Shown in pieces: positions 45,901 through 55,463 of a stretch of 64,000 nucleotides of DNA. How positions within the stretch are numbered: position 1 is the stretch's first letter; each line of letters starts with the position of its first letter. The stretch comes from Liolophura sinensis (taxonomy: Eukaryota > Mollusca > Polyplacophora > Chitonida > Chitonidae). Below the pieces are notes generated by a model, which searched no databases, was not told the DNA's origin, and saw only the letters and a program-made list of their open reading frames with translations. Location: contig NC_088297.1 of NCBI RefSeq assembly GCF_032854445.1, forward strand, positions 3,161,991-3,225,990, given 5' to 3'. A program made the translations under genes and the position numbers.

Positions 45901-48900
45901 TTCTACGTGTTGTCAAAGTTTCGTTTTGGTTAATGTTTGTCTTCATATGAAAAAAATAAACTTTTTTTTTTTTTTAAACAGTTTTGATATGTTTGGCATG
46001 TTTAAAGTCCGTATTTCTGCCACACCCTGCTTTGTCCATGGGATAACTCCGGGAATTGGTTTGAAGCTAGATGATGAGAACTGATCCGCTTGTGTATTTT
46101 GTCTGCTATTTTGTTAGTTCGTCGCTGTTTCGATATTGTAGTAGACATTAACCGGATTGGTATCTCCAGACTATGTGCTGCGCCTGAATTTGACTAACTT
46201 TGCTTTGAGGCTTGATTACATTGTGGGGCCTCCTTGGTGATTGGGTTAAATCACTGACTCAGAGCAGGGCTTGGCCAAAACGGTAGTGTGTTCAAACCCA
46301 GCTCAAGTCCATGTAACTGGCGATGGTGGGCTATTTATTCATGCATCCCAGTTTCTTCCATCCAAAAATCTGAACATGGTGCCATGATATATAAAAATTC
46401 TTGAGCAAATTATTTTGTTAAACACGGCCGTAAGTGGGAAGGTCTGGCAGCAACCTGCGGATGGTCGTGGGTTTCCCCCGGGCTCTGCCCGGTTTCCTCC
46501 CACCGTAATGCTGGCCGCCGTCGTATAAGTGAAATGTTCTTGAGTACGGCGTAAAACACCAATCAAACAAACAAACAAACAATTTGTTAAACATCAGTCA
46601 GTTCAAGTAACTACATTGCACATTGGATTTGTGACCTTTAAGGCTCAAAATGTTTGATGTTTCGAGCTGTGCATAGTGATGACCTCAACAAAAATTGAGA
46701 TCATCCAATATTATTTAAAGATTTCAAATGTATATGTATTTGATTTGATTAATATCATTGTAAAACTCAAAGAAAGTAGATGAAATACAACAAGCAATCT
46801 TTTATCTGTCTGATAGTGTATGAATGTTTGCATGGTAGAAAGTAATCATTTTGATGAACTGGGCTTAATTTGAGGTCATCATTTTCATTTTAAGGTCTTA
46901 AAAAATGAGTGAATGACCAAATATTTTAAACACCTTTTAAGTTACGTTATATTATTTTAGTCCGACAACCCTTGGAGCCTGAAAAATATGTCAGATGGAT
47001 GGTTTGATTGACTCCCAGTTGGAACAGATGGTATAAATAAAACAAATTACACAGAAATTTGAAAAGATAGCCCATAAATTACACAGGAGCATCCAGTCTG
47101 CCATTTGAGAACCTTGTGTTAAAGGGATACAGCTTTGACTCTGATTGGCTGACAGTTGAGATAGGATTTCCTAGGTTAAATCTTTCAGCCTTGGTCACAT
47201 TTGAATAAATGTACCATACCTTAAATTAAGCTCAGGCAAGGCATAGCCTGGACTTGCCTGGATCTCTCACATCAGCCAATCAGAATCGATTCTGTATGCC
47301 TTTACAGTGTACTTTGAAACAACCTCATGAATAAACATGTATTTCCAGGATGACTATGACTTTATGGACCCAGAAATACAGGAGAGCTCCCGTAGTCGCT
47401 GGTCCCTGTATCTTGATGCTGAGGTAGAGGAGGACGAGCTGGACACAAAGACAGGAGACGATATGTACACCACAGACTGGAGGGAATACAGATCATCCAA
47501 GAAATCATTCAGGTTAGGTCTCAGTCGCAGAATTATTGTACTTTTCCCTAATGTTTTGCTCAAATAAGTGCATTTTTAATGGCAAATTAAAAAAAACATA
47601 TAATGTTACTTTTTGTATTTTCCCACTAAAATACCATCCTACCTGGAAACAAATCTCAGAATGCTTTTTAAACATGTATGTGGTCTGTAGAAATCCCAGG
47701 ATCAGGCAAAATGATTACCTTGTGAGTAATTTATGCTCTCCCTCAGAAAGATTCACCTTTTGTTCAGGTAAAAAGACATACGTGGACAGATCTGCATGCA
47801 AGTATTAACCCGCCGATGGTCATGGCTCTCAATATCATTGAAAACTGTTGACTGCTTCTCTTTGCATGATTCCGTCTCTATTTTCATACTTTATATAAAC
47901 AGTGCAACAAAAGTAAGTTCCCCCCAAAACGTTGTTGTGATAAAATAAAGAATTGTCGTTGAAAAACCTGGTTGACTCCTTTTATGAAATTTTCAAAATC
48001 GACCGATTTTCAGTTTGCGCATGCCCATCAGCGCACAACTGCACCTGCACGTTAATCCTCGATATACAACGTCCGCCGGATTACTGGGATAGTGTGTGCA
48101 GAATTTCATTGCGATCTGGTACATACCACAGAAGAGATCAAACAACATTTTTGGGGGAACTTACTTTTGTTGTACTGTATACTTTCTTAGTACTTTGGTG
48201 GTTTGTGTTTTACGTCGTGTTTGGGAATTGGCCTTACGATTATGAACCTCGTACTTTCTTATTGATTCACGGCTGGTATACGAATGTCTGTTTCGACGCA
48301 TGGATCTTCCATCGTAATGATGCACAATGTCGTATAAGTGAAATATTCCAACGTAGGCATAAATTGCCAATCAAATAAATAACAGATACATGTGATATAC
48401 AGAAGGTATGGGAAAAAAAAAACAAGCTCATATCGTGCATTTATTTGAAACAACAGGAATGAGAAGTATGAGTCAAAGATGCAAAGGAAAAGGCAAAGAA
48501 CAACTGATTACAGGGAGACACATCGTAGTTATGAGAAGACAGACTTCGAAGTGAGTTCTGCCATAAGGAAAGGTGATGCAGAAGACAATATTCCAAGGAG
48601 CTACCCACTTGGTGCTCAGCTTCATGAAAGATTTGGTGTCAGAAGTGGGAGGAATTTATTTCCAGGTGGTAGCGGAGTACACGCCCTTAGGGAAGCTTGT
48701 ACAAACTCAGCCCAGACTGAGGATATGTCTGGCTATCATCATGACAAGCCAGTTAAAAATGTCTTACAAAGGCCTGAAATTGGCTCAGATAGGAAGAAAA
48801 ACTTGCCCAAACCAGTGGCTTCCATGGCTAACAATCAGCAGTCGAAATGGGGAAAGTTTCTGGCGCCAGAAGCAGGAGACAGTGATAGTTCAGAAGAACA

Positions 48901-49309
48901 AAACGGTAACTATGTTGAAAAAGCAAAGACGGTAATCCTTAATATCAACAGCTACAAGCATACAGAAGTTGAAACATTGCAAGAGCACAGTCCAGATTTA
49001 CACTCAGCCAACCAGGAAAACATCCCTCTGTTTGAAGCAAGCAGTGAAAATGGAACTTTCGCGAATAATATTAATTTTTCAGAACAGAGGGACCACAGGA
49101 AGGGATGTTTCCCATCAGTTGGTCACATACGGTCACGTGAACCACCTGGAATTGATTCTGTTTCCGGTAAGAGAACGTGCAGCGATGTTGTGATTCCAGA
49201 TAGTTCTTGCAGCACACTTCCTGTAGCAAGAAATCCAACCATTAACTCGGCTTCTATATTTTCTTTGGGTGAGACTTCAGATGATGATGATTTCACTTTT
49301 AATATTTGA
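42876..49309 (+). CDS. MRNIP: MRN complex-interacting protein (four coding exons, 427 aa)
   Basis: Coding exons are 42876-42995, 44267-44413, 47349-47512 and 48457-49309 (1284 nt including stop), with intron phases 0, 0 and 2 and GT-AG borders throughout. Residues 7-13 are VLRCYSC. Cys10/Cys13 and Cys29/Cys32 form the family's zinc-ribbon-like pair, followed by VCGEKQS and, from exon 2, [14 protein letters not shown]. Residues 272-279, QSKWGKFL, match the conserved SKW-F motif. The tail ends [12 protein letters not shown], like the acidic C-terminus of vertebrate MRNIP. In vertebrates MRNIP is a nuclear protein that binds MRE11-RAD50-NBS1 and supports ATM signalling and fork protection. The ATG is chosen because it gives the short N-terminus typical of the family. 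At 427 aa it is longer than the roughly 340-aa human protein. The last exon is duplicated downstream. Confidence 0.88.
43070..43321 (+). mobile_element. SINE in MRNIP intron 1, with target-site duplication
   Basis: Head truncated, beginning at GTTGGTTAGCACGCTAGC; it ends AATAAATAAAT. The 10-bp duplication CTTTTCTGGA lies at 43060-43069 and 43322-43331. Confidence 0.93.
43430..43800 (+). repeat. Dispersed repeat in MRNIP intron 1, partner of 44503-44870
   Basis: It shares AATAAACCTAGCATAACCAC, TGTCCAATAAAAGGGAAAGC, GGTTAGCTCAAGACTTGCTC and GGGGATATTCCATCGAT with intron 2 at over 90 percent identity by eye. A small palindrome AGCTCACCTGT...ACAGGTGTAGCT sits near its start (43474-43503). Confidence 0.85.
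43801..44266. other. Rest of MRNIP intron 1
   Basis: A tRNA-like B box (GTGAGTTCAAGTCTCAC) lies at about 44070. At 44128-44193 a (GAAT)n run leads into GTTTATGGCTTAACGCCACA, another dispersed-repeat start. A pyrimidine-poor acceptor TTTAATTAG ends the intron. Confidence 0.5.
44267..44413 (+). CDS. MRNIP: MRNIP coding exon 2
   Basis: 147 bp, phase 0 at both ends, encoding 49 residues from [13 protein letters not shown] to EESVKQ. Skipping it would keep the frame. The donor is CAG followed by GTTTTG, weaker than the others. Confidence 0.85.
44503..44995 (+). repeat. Dispersed repeat in MRNIP intron 2
   Basis: Direct copy of 43430-43800, continuing further (TTGCATTCATGTGTCTCATA, GGGTAGCGTTACTACC) as in the copy at 12268-12600. 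With the intron 1 copy it brackets exon 2. Confidence 0.85.
44996..46424. other. MRNIP intron 2, central part
   Basis: AT-rich with poly-T runs at 45459 and 45963. At 46205-46330 a tRNA-like head (GGGGCCTCCTTGGTGATTGG, then GTGTGTTCAAACCCAGC) is the start of an older SINE. No exon was found, although the family would not need one here. Confidence 0.45.
46425..46582 (+). mobile_element. SINE in MRNIP intron 2, with target-site duplication
   Basis: 5'-truncated (starts CGGCCGTAAGTGGGAAGGTC) with an (AAAC)n tail instead of (AATA)n. The 11-bp duplication TTTGTTAAACA lies at 46414-46424 and 46583-46593. Confidence 0.93.
46594..47348. other. MRNIP intron 2, 3' part
   Basis: An inverted pair of about 15 bp (CTCTGATTGGCTGA near 47140 and ATCAGCCAATCAGAA near 47272) lies just upstream of exon 3. 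It ends in the acceptor TGTATTTCCAG. Confidence 0.5.
47349..47512 (+). CDS. MRNIP: MRNIP coding exon 3
   Basis: 164 bp, entered in phase 0 and leaving AG (phase 2) before GTTAGG. It encodes an acidic stretch [20 protein letters not shown] with an RW-x-LYLD segment resembling the family's SRWLKYL-type motif. Confidence 0.85.
47513..48456. other. MRNIP intron 3, crossing the duplication breakpoint
   Basis: The tandem duplication begins at 47936 inside this intron. A degraded SINE tail (TAAGTGAAATATTCCAACGT, then GCCAATCAAATAAATAA) lies at 48331-48383. The acceptor is TTGAAACAACAG. Confidence 0.6.
48457..49309 (+). CDS. MRNIP: MRNIP terminal coding exon 4
   Basis: 853 bp. It completes the split codon (AG+G, Arg144) and encodes a long, polar, probably disordered region with [11 protein letters not shown] near residues 272-282 and an acidic SDDDDF end. 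The exon carries about two thirds of the protein. A nearly identical exon lies at 55464-56316. Confidence 0.88.
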
Positions 49310-49384
49310 AAACAGTCTGTTATCGGCCCTCAGATTGTTGGTTTTCCGAGCGTCCCTCTAAAAGCTTGTATTTGTTGTCAGGGG

Positions 49385-49612
49385 TTCCTCCGTGGTTGAG
49401 TGTAGCACAAGAACTCAAGAGCCTCTCACCAATGCGGTAGCTGTGAGTTAAAGCTCATCCTGGTTTCCTAGCCGGTCGCATGCCGGTCATAACAGCAACC
49501 TGCAGATGGTCATGGGCTGCTTCTGTCCGGTTTCCTCCCACCATAATGCTGGCCTCGGTAGTTGGAAATATTGTTGAATACAGCATACAACGCTAATTAA
49601 ATAAATAATTAC
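49385..49612 (+). mobile_element. SINE variant in the MRNIP 3' flank
   Basis: TCCGTGGTTGAGTG head, CACCAATGCGGTAGCTGTGA, GGTTTCCTCCCACCATAATG and a degraded tail AATTAAATAAATAA. The AATAAA here is the first good poly(A) hexamer after the MRNIP stop. Confidence 0.8.
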
Positions 49613-49654
49613 TTTAATTAAAAAAAATTAAAAATAAATTACTTTCACGGCCCC

Positions 49655-49990
49655 CGCTCCGTCAGACGGTTAAAGAGTTGGCTCGGTGTGGCCGTCAGGG
49701 CCTCCATCAATGTGATTGCGTGTTGAAATCCACCTCTCGCGGCTTTGAATCAGGAGGTTTGCCTTTATCCGCCCGAAGGATGTCGTTTACTCCGGACACT
49801 GGTTACCACTGATTAACCGGACTGCCGTCATACAAGTGAAAATTCTTGAATCTAGGCGTCACGGACATTAACCTGGGGATCGTCGTGGGTTTCCCCCTGG
49901 CTCTGCCAGGTTTCCTCCCACCATAATGTTGGCCGACGTCGTGTAAGTGAAATGTTCTTGTGTACGGCGTAATAAAATAAATAAATACAT
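49655..49990 (+). mobile_element. Composite tRNA-SINE remnant
   Basis: A diverged head (GCCCCCGCTCCGTCAGACGG) and a degraded 3' domain (ACAAGTGAAAATTCTTGAAT) are followed at 49875 by a second SINE 3' half ending GTAATAAAATAAATAAA. Confidence 0.75.
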
Positions 49991-50034
49991 AGATTTATAA
50001 ATCAAAACAGATATTAGTTAATTTAGTACACAAA

Positions 50035-50300
50035 CAATTTCAAAGCTGATCACCGCGATGTGGCTGCAATACTTCTGAAATGGTGTGCAGTGTGAAACCA
50101 TGATCATTACTTCAAAGCTGATCACCGCGATGTGGCTGCAATACTTCTGAAATGGTGTGCAGTGTGAAACCATGATCATTACTTCAAAGCTGATCACCGC
50201 GATGTGGCTGCAGTACTTCTGAAATGGTGTGCAGTGTGAAACCATGATCATTACTTCAAAGCTGATCACCGCGATATGGTGCAACACTTCTGAAGTGGTG
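50035..50300. repeat. Minisatellite, 72-bp unit, about 3.6 copies (duplication unit 1)
   Basis: The unit begins TTCAAAGCTGATCACCGCGA and ends GAAACCATGATCATTAC. Because 72 is divisible by three, an open minus-strand frame persists across units; I regard it as incidental. Unit 2 of the duplication has exactly one repeat fewer. Confidence 0.93.
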
Positions 50301-50989
50301 TTAAACCATGTTGCTGTAAGTTACCCTCGATCTCACGGTCTTGGTTCAGAATTCTTTCCACTTTCTTTACACATGCTAAAGTTTTCCAGTATAACCGGTA
50401 AGTAACACTATTATAATTTTTTTAAAAAGTGGCTTCAACATTATGACGATTAGTGTCGCTCTAATGCAGGAATATAGTTCTACCTTTCTTTTGCGACGTA
50501 GTTATTCAATCGGTCACAGTAATCAAATATGTGTTTGAGCATGACGTATTAAACGACAGTCAAATCAAACGTTTAGGACGGTCTTTGTGTTATTTATTTC
50601 AAGCATGGAACAGTATTGCGATGGGCAAGGTTCATTTACGATCTCTTTATTCAAGTCGTTTGCATGTCAGTGGAATTCTGAAAAACCGATATTTCTTCAT
50701 GATACTGTACGTGAATAGATACCGTTACAGTCTACAGTTTCACGAGCGCAACTCGCGGCATTCGCGCATATACATGGTACACTTCCAGCCATCATAGCTA
50801 TATTGTCCTACTTTCCGATAGGCTGGACCGATGATCCACCAAACACTCCGATATCAGCACACTGGTACAAATATGGCGACCCCGTTCCTGTGTTCTTCGT
50901 GTGCTTTACCTGATGGGAAAAAGAAAAGCTGTTTTCTTGAACTCAGACCATTCGTTAGTGGGATGCATTACAACAGACTACCAATGCCG

Positions 50990-51160
50990 TCGCAGTGAGT
51001 TCATGCTGGCTTCCTCTCCGGTCGAAAGTGGAAAGGTCTGCTAACAACCTGCGGATCGTCTTGGGGTCCCCCGGGGCTCTGCCAGGTGTCCACCCACCAT
51101 AATGCTGGCCGCCGTCGTATAAGTGAAATATTCTTGAGTACGGCCGGACTAATGAAATAA
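50990..51160 (+). mobile_element. SINE 3' two-thirds (duplication unit 1)
   Basis: GAGTTCATGCTGGCTTCCTC to AAATATTCTTGAGTACGGCC, ending GAAATAAATAAACAAATAAA. Confidence 0.88.
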
Positions 51161-51174
51161 ATAAACAAATAAAT

Positions 51175-51247
51175 ATGAAAGACTACACCATTGAGAGCAA
51201 AACTAGAGTAGCGACAACAGTGGTTTGTAGTTAACGAACCATATATG
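51175..51247 (+). repeat. Diverged relative of the 84-bp satellite unit
   Basis: TGAAAGACTACACCATTGAG followed by AGTAGCGACAACAGTGG matches the 63.5-kb array unit (AAAGACGTACAGCATAGAGAG, shortened in comparison, and AGCAGCGACGACAGTGTG). Confidence 0.6.
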
Positions 51248-51299
51248 GGTGAAATATTCTTCAGTACGGCGTAAAACACCCATCAAATAAATACATAAA
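51248..51299 (+). mobile_element. SINE tail (left recombination partner)
   Basis: GTGAAATATTCTTCAGTACG then GCGTAAAACACCCATCAAAT. It is the left partner in the 617-bp difference between the duplication units. Confidence 0.88.
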
Positions 51300-51764
51300 T
51301 AAGCGATCACATGGAAGTAATGCAAGTAATTGGGCCTCTGGAACTTTTTAGTTTTTTGACCTTAGTTAAAACATAACACCTGTATATTAAAATTTGATCG
51401 TCCGGCCCAAGTAAACAGGATGTCACAAATTTGATCGTCCGGCCTATGTAAACAATTAGGATGTCACAAACTTGACTGACAAACGGACAGGCAGACAGTG
51501 CCTGTGCTGCTTGTGGCAGCTGACTGCGGCACAGGGAAATGCCTCCGGCCAGGAGTAGTTCTCGCATCGAAACCTTCATGTACATGTGTGCTCCAGCGTT
51601 CTTATAATTAATGTTTTCGTATGCCGATTACCGAGTGTACAGTTGTGCATTACACTCAATTCGTAAGGAGAAAGAAGATAAGCTTACAGGTCATCCATTG
51701 AGGTTTCGTCAGTATGCCACGTAACAGCGAAGTCACAACCGGAACACAAAGTGTCATGAGCCCG
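51300..51764. other. Sequence present only in duplication unit 1
   Basis: It contains a short direct repeat AATTTGATCGTCCGGCC (51391 and 51429) and no recognised gene. It is absent from the second unit. Confidence 0.6.
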
Positions 51765-51912
51765 GCCGTACGTGGGAAGGTCTGTCAGCAACCTCCGGAT
51801 GGTCGTGGGTTTCCCCCAGGCTGTGTCCGGCATCCACCCACATAATGCTGGCCGCCGTCGTGCAAGTGAAATATTCTTGAGTACGGCGTAAAACACCAAT
51901 CAAATAAATGAA
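51765..51912 (+). mobile_element. SINE 3' two-thirds (right recombination partner)
   Basis: CCGTACGTGGGAAGGTCTGT to ACGGCGTAAAACACCAATCA and AATAAATGAATAAA. Confidence 0.9.
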
Positions 51913-52637
51913 TAAAACGAGTCAGTCATGACCGTCGCTTCAGGCGAAAAGCGAGCTTATCCTACTGATAATAATACTTTCGCCAGAACATTCCCGTATT
52001 CGGGTTGGCAAACTGTTGTCATTTGTGATGAAAGTAAATGGCACAAAGACTTACCTGAAGTATATAATTCTGAGAGGCATCTCTGAAATGATGAAACACA
52101 TGCACATACATGTTACGTAGAATCAAACGATTTTTGGTAAATTTCACCTTTTTTTTTTTTCGTTTTCCAGTATTTTCGGCCTATTGATTAACATGCAAAC
52201 ACTTTTTCTTATTTATTATTGTTACGATTTACGCTTCTTGCTTACGCCATGCACAAATCAGACCTAACTGGGGCACAATCATCTACAGAAACAGTACACA
52301 GTGACCGTGATTCTGATTGGATAACTCACAGCGTGGCCGGTATTGTCACGTCCACGGAGTAGATGAATATGGCGGGGTCCCCGGGATCCGTGAATCTCTT
52401 CAGTTCAGTCAGCGAGCCATCCTCCTTACCAATACTAATGGTGTAATACCCCTGAATACACGGATGAATACGCAAGTGAATCTCAAGTTGCATGTGCAAG
52501 ATCGACGACAGTGTAGATGACTGGGCGAAACGTAGTGCTTTTTGCATATGTACATGTAACTTTCAGTCATTATTACAAAGCCCGTTGACTGTTTCTTCTT
52601 CCATGTAACTAACAGTAAACCTTCATGGAAACATATT
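51913..52637. other. Spacer in duplication unit 1
   Basis: No gene recognised. The open frame at 52317-52520 recurs in unit 2 with one substitution but has no family match, and both strands are equally open. Confidence 0.35.
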
Positions 52638-52875
52638 TATTTTTTTATTTATTTATGTATTTGATTGGCGCATTTTTACGCCGCACTCAAGGATATTTCA
52701 CTTAAATACGACGGCGGCCAGCATTACGGTGAGAGCAAACCAGGCAACCCACGACCATCTGGTGATTGCTGAGAGACCACGCCCCCGTACGACAGGAGAG
52801 GAAGCTAGCATGAGATGGACTTGAACTCACAGCGCCCAATTTGGTGTCATTGCGCTACGCTAGTAACAGAGGCCC
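52638..52875 (-). mobile_element. SINE, minus strand, near full length (unit 1)
   Basis: TTATTTATTTATGTATTTGA, GGAAGCTAGCATGAGATGGA, GTGTCATTGCGCTACGCTAG and AGAGGCCCCT, the complement of the head. Confidence 0.88.
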
Positions 52876-53009
52876 CTCATGCGGAAGATAGTAAGTTGAG
52901 GTAATATGATTAGTTTAAATACAACAATGTGGCCATCTATTTTCCAAAAAAATAATAATAGTTGTATTAGTGGAAGAATAGATGCCCCATTATCCTATTA
53001 TCAACAACA

Positions 53010-53168
53010 TTGGCTTCCTGCCCGGCCGTACGTGGGAAGGTCTGCCAGCAGGCTGCGGATGGTCTTGGGTTTCCCACGGGCTCTGCACGGTTTCCGCTCA
53101 CCATAATGCTGGCCGCCGTTTTATAAGTGAAATATTCTTGAGTACGGCGTAAAACATCAATCAAATAA
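53010..53168 (+). mobile_element. SINE 3' two-thirds (unit 1)
   Basis: TTGGCTTCCTGCCCGGCCGT to GCGTAAAACATCAATCAAAT. The unit 2 copy has lost about 11 bp (CTGGCCGCCGT region). Confidence 0.9.
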
Positions 53169-53538
53169 TTAAATGTAATGAAAAAAGAAATCGAAGCACG
53201 CGTGAAACCGGTTGTCTTTTTCTATAATCTTTCTTTAAAATTTCCTCAGAAGTATATTTTATTCATCAGCTGGTTGATTTTTGTTGAAAATCCCTAGCTA
53301 TAACAGTAGGCCGTATTTAATAATGAACAGTTTACGACGGTGAATCGCCGGAAGTTTGACCTCCTAATGCATCTAAGATGATTTTGCAAACTGACCAACA
53401 AGGACTTGAGCTTCTATGTTGGACGTAATTAAGGCTACCTGAATCCATTACGTCATTAAAATTATTTTCAAAACTTTGAAGCTTTTCACGCGAAGATGCC
53501 CATTTCCTTGGCGTCGTCATATTTTCTGCAAAGTAATC

Positions 53539-53540
<2 letters not shown>

Positions 53541-53620
<80 letters not shown>
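53541..53620. repeat. (TA)40 microsatellite
   Basis: Eighty uninterrupted bases of TA. In unit 2 it is shorter and broken by a CGG. Confidence 0.98.
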
Positions 53621-53623
<3 letters not shown>

Positions 53624-53749
53624 GTCCATCTGACACATACCAACAACGCAAAAGTAGTCCACTACCCATGCTTTAATACTATCTAAATTTGCCTAACGTT
53701 TCTAAAGTTTGTCCAGGCAACAACCCATGCATGGTCATAAGTTTCTTCC

Positions 53750-53865
53750 AATATGAAATATTTATTTATTTAAATATATATTGATTAGTGTTTTACACGG
53801 TACTTGAAGTCACAGCGATTGTATTGTTAAGAGGCTCCTGTGTCATTAAGGCGCGCTGACAATCA
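53750..53865 (-). mobile_element. Degraded SINE, minus strand (unit 1)
   Basis: TTTATTTATTTAAATATATA, TAGTGTTTTACACGGTACTT, then with the centre deleted AGAGGCTCCTGTGTCATTAA. Confidence 0.75.
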
Positions 53866-54299
53866 AATAATGATTTAAATTTTATAAAGTTCGTCCAAGG
53901 GTATCTCGCAAGAAACGCAAGAGTTGACTTTCGAGTGACAACGAATATTTGCGACACAATGATATAATAATTATGTTATATAAGTTATATAATTATGACA
54001 ATAAGAAAAGTTTTACCGGATTATCTTTGTTGAAATGCGCCATGTTTTTCTCAAAGACGACCCGAGTAATGCCACCAGCCCTGGAAAATGCAGAAGTGTG
54101 AATATATTTGCCCAAACTACATGTATATGGTTGAGTCCATGTTATTGCATGCTTTATACTGGCCTAAATAATTATCAAAGACACTCAACTATTGAGTAAG
54201 ATATCAGTAGTATATCAGTGAATGTTTGAATAATTAAATAATTTATTTATTTCATTGCTTGTTAAACGGCGTGTTTAAGAAATTTTAACTATGATGACT

Positions 54300-54420
54300 A
54301 AGGTCAGATTTAGGGTATAGTGGGAACAGTTCGAACTCGTGACCTCATTGGTCATTGGCGTTTGTATAGACTTAGCGAGCCAGCGCTTTAACCAACATCT
54401 CAGCAACGTTGGTGACATTG
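54300..54420 (-). repeat. tRNA-like repeat (unit 1)
   Basis: On the minus strand GAGATGTTGGTTAAAGCGCT resembles an A box and GAGGTCACGAGTTCGAACTG a good B box. No cloverleaf forms; it is tRNA-derived. Repeated at 60562-60682. Confidence 0.6.
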
Positions 54421-55463
54421 TCATAAGAAAATCTACTCTGTACCAGAGTTGGAGACGAAAGTATTTTTTTCGTGCACGATACCTCAATTGCCAATGTGGT
54501 AACAACTGCAATGAGAGCAACGTTTTAAACGAATGAGCCAGCGATAGCCGCTAGGCAAAAGTGCATTAGGTATATATTTTGGCCACTTTGACAACTTAGC
54601 CAATGAGTATTTCTGGACGAGTATTTGATGCTGAATGTGCAGATGAACACTGTGTTACCTGATTCTCACCTGTACAATATAATGATAGATATCAATATAC
54701 TTTGTAAAATGTATGTTGCAGTTTCGGTTTCAGTGACTAAATATAAACTTATATTTCGGCAATGATTTTTTTTGTCTTCATCTGTGAACGTCTTTCGTGT
54801 ATCATATTTGAATTTGCAACGTCTTTCGCAAAGGGTAGACACTCGGTTGATTTATTTCAATGGCGTTTAACATTACGTTACAGTCTGGTGGCGGCTACAC
54901 ATGATATTGATAATTACTGGTCATCGAGTGAAAATGATGGAATTCTGTGATAAAATAAAGAATTGTCGTTGAAAAACCTGGTTGACTCCTTTTATGAAAT
55001 TTTCAAAATCGACCAATTTTCAGTTTGCGCATGCCCATCAGCGCACAACTGCACCTGCTCATTAATCCTTGATATACCACGTCCACCGGATTAGTGGGAT
55101 AGTGTGTGCAGAATTTCATTGCGATCTGGTACATACCACAGAAGAGATCAAACAACATTTTGGGGGGAACTTACTTTTGTTGTACTGTATACTTAGTACT
55201 TTGGTGGTTTGTGTTATACGTCGTGTTTGGGAATTGGCCTTAATTCGATTATTAACCTCGTACATTCTTATTGATTCACGGCTGGTATACGAATGTCTGT
55301 TTCGACGCATGGATCTTCCATCGTAATGATGCACAATGTTCTATAAGTGAAATATTCCAACGTAGGCATAAATTGCCAATCACATAAATAACAGATACAT
55401 GTAATATACAGACGGTATGGAAAAAAAAACAAGCTCATATCGTGCATTTATTTGAAACAACAG

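Larger units (their letters stand above)
47936..54945. repeat. Tandem duplication, unit 1 (7010 bp)
   Basis: From TGTGATAAAATAAAGAATTG to GAATTC. It is followed immediately by a second copy at 54946. It contains part of intron 3, MRNIP exon 4, several SINEs, a 72-bp minisatellite, a (TA)40 tract and a tRNA-like repeat. Confidence 0.95.

Noticed and set aside
50018-50287. 89-codon minus-strand frame made of perfect 24-residue repeats
   Set aside because: It is the 72-bp minisatellite read in one frame. Because 72 is divisible by three the frame stays open automatically, and the second duplication unit shows copy-number change only.
52317-52520. 67-codon frame conserved in both duplication units
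   Set aside because: Conservation reflects the recent duplication. The opposite strand is also open and no family was recognised.
53332-53676. Open frames through the TA tract encoding alternating Tyr and Ile
   Set aside because: These are artefacts of the (TA)40 microsatellite, open on both strands.
54941-54945. GAATTC at the duplication junction as a cloning scar
   Set aside because: Small indels and several percent divergence between the units, plus the chimeric SINE tail, fit a biological duplication better. Six-base sites occur by chance.
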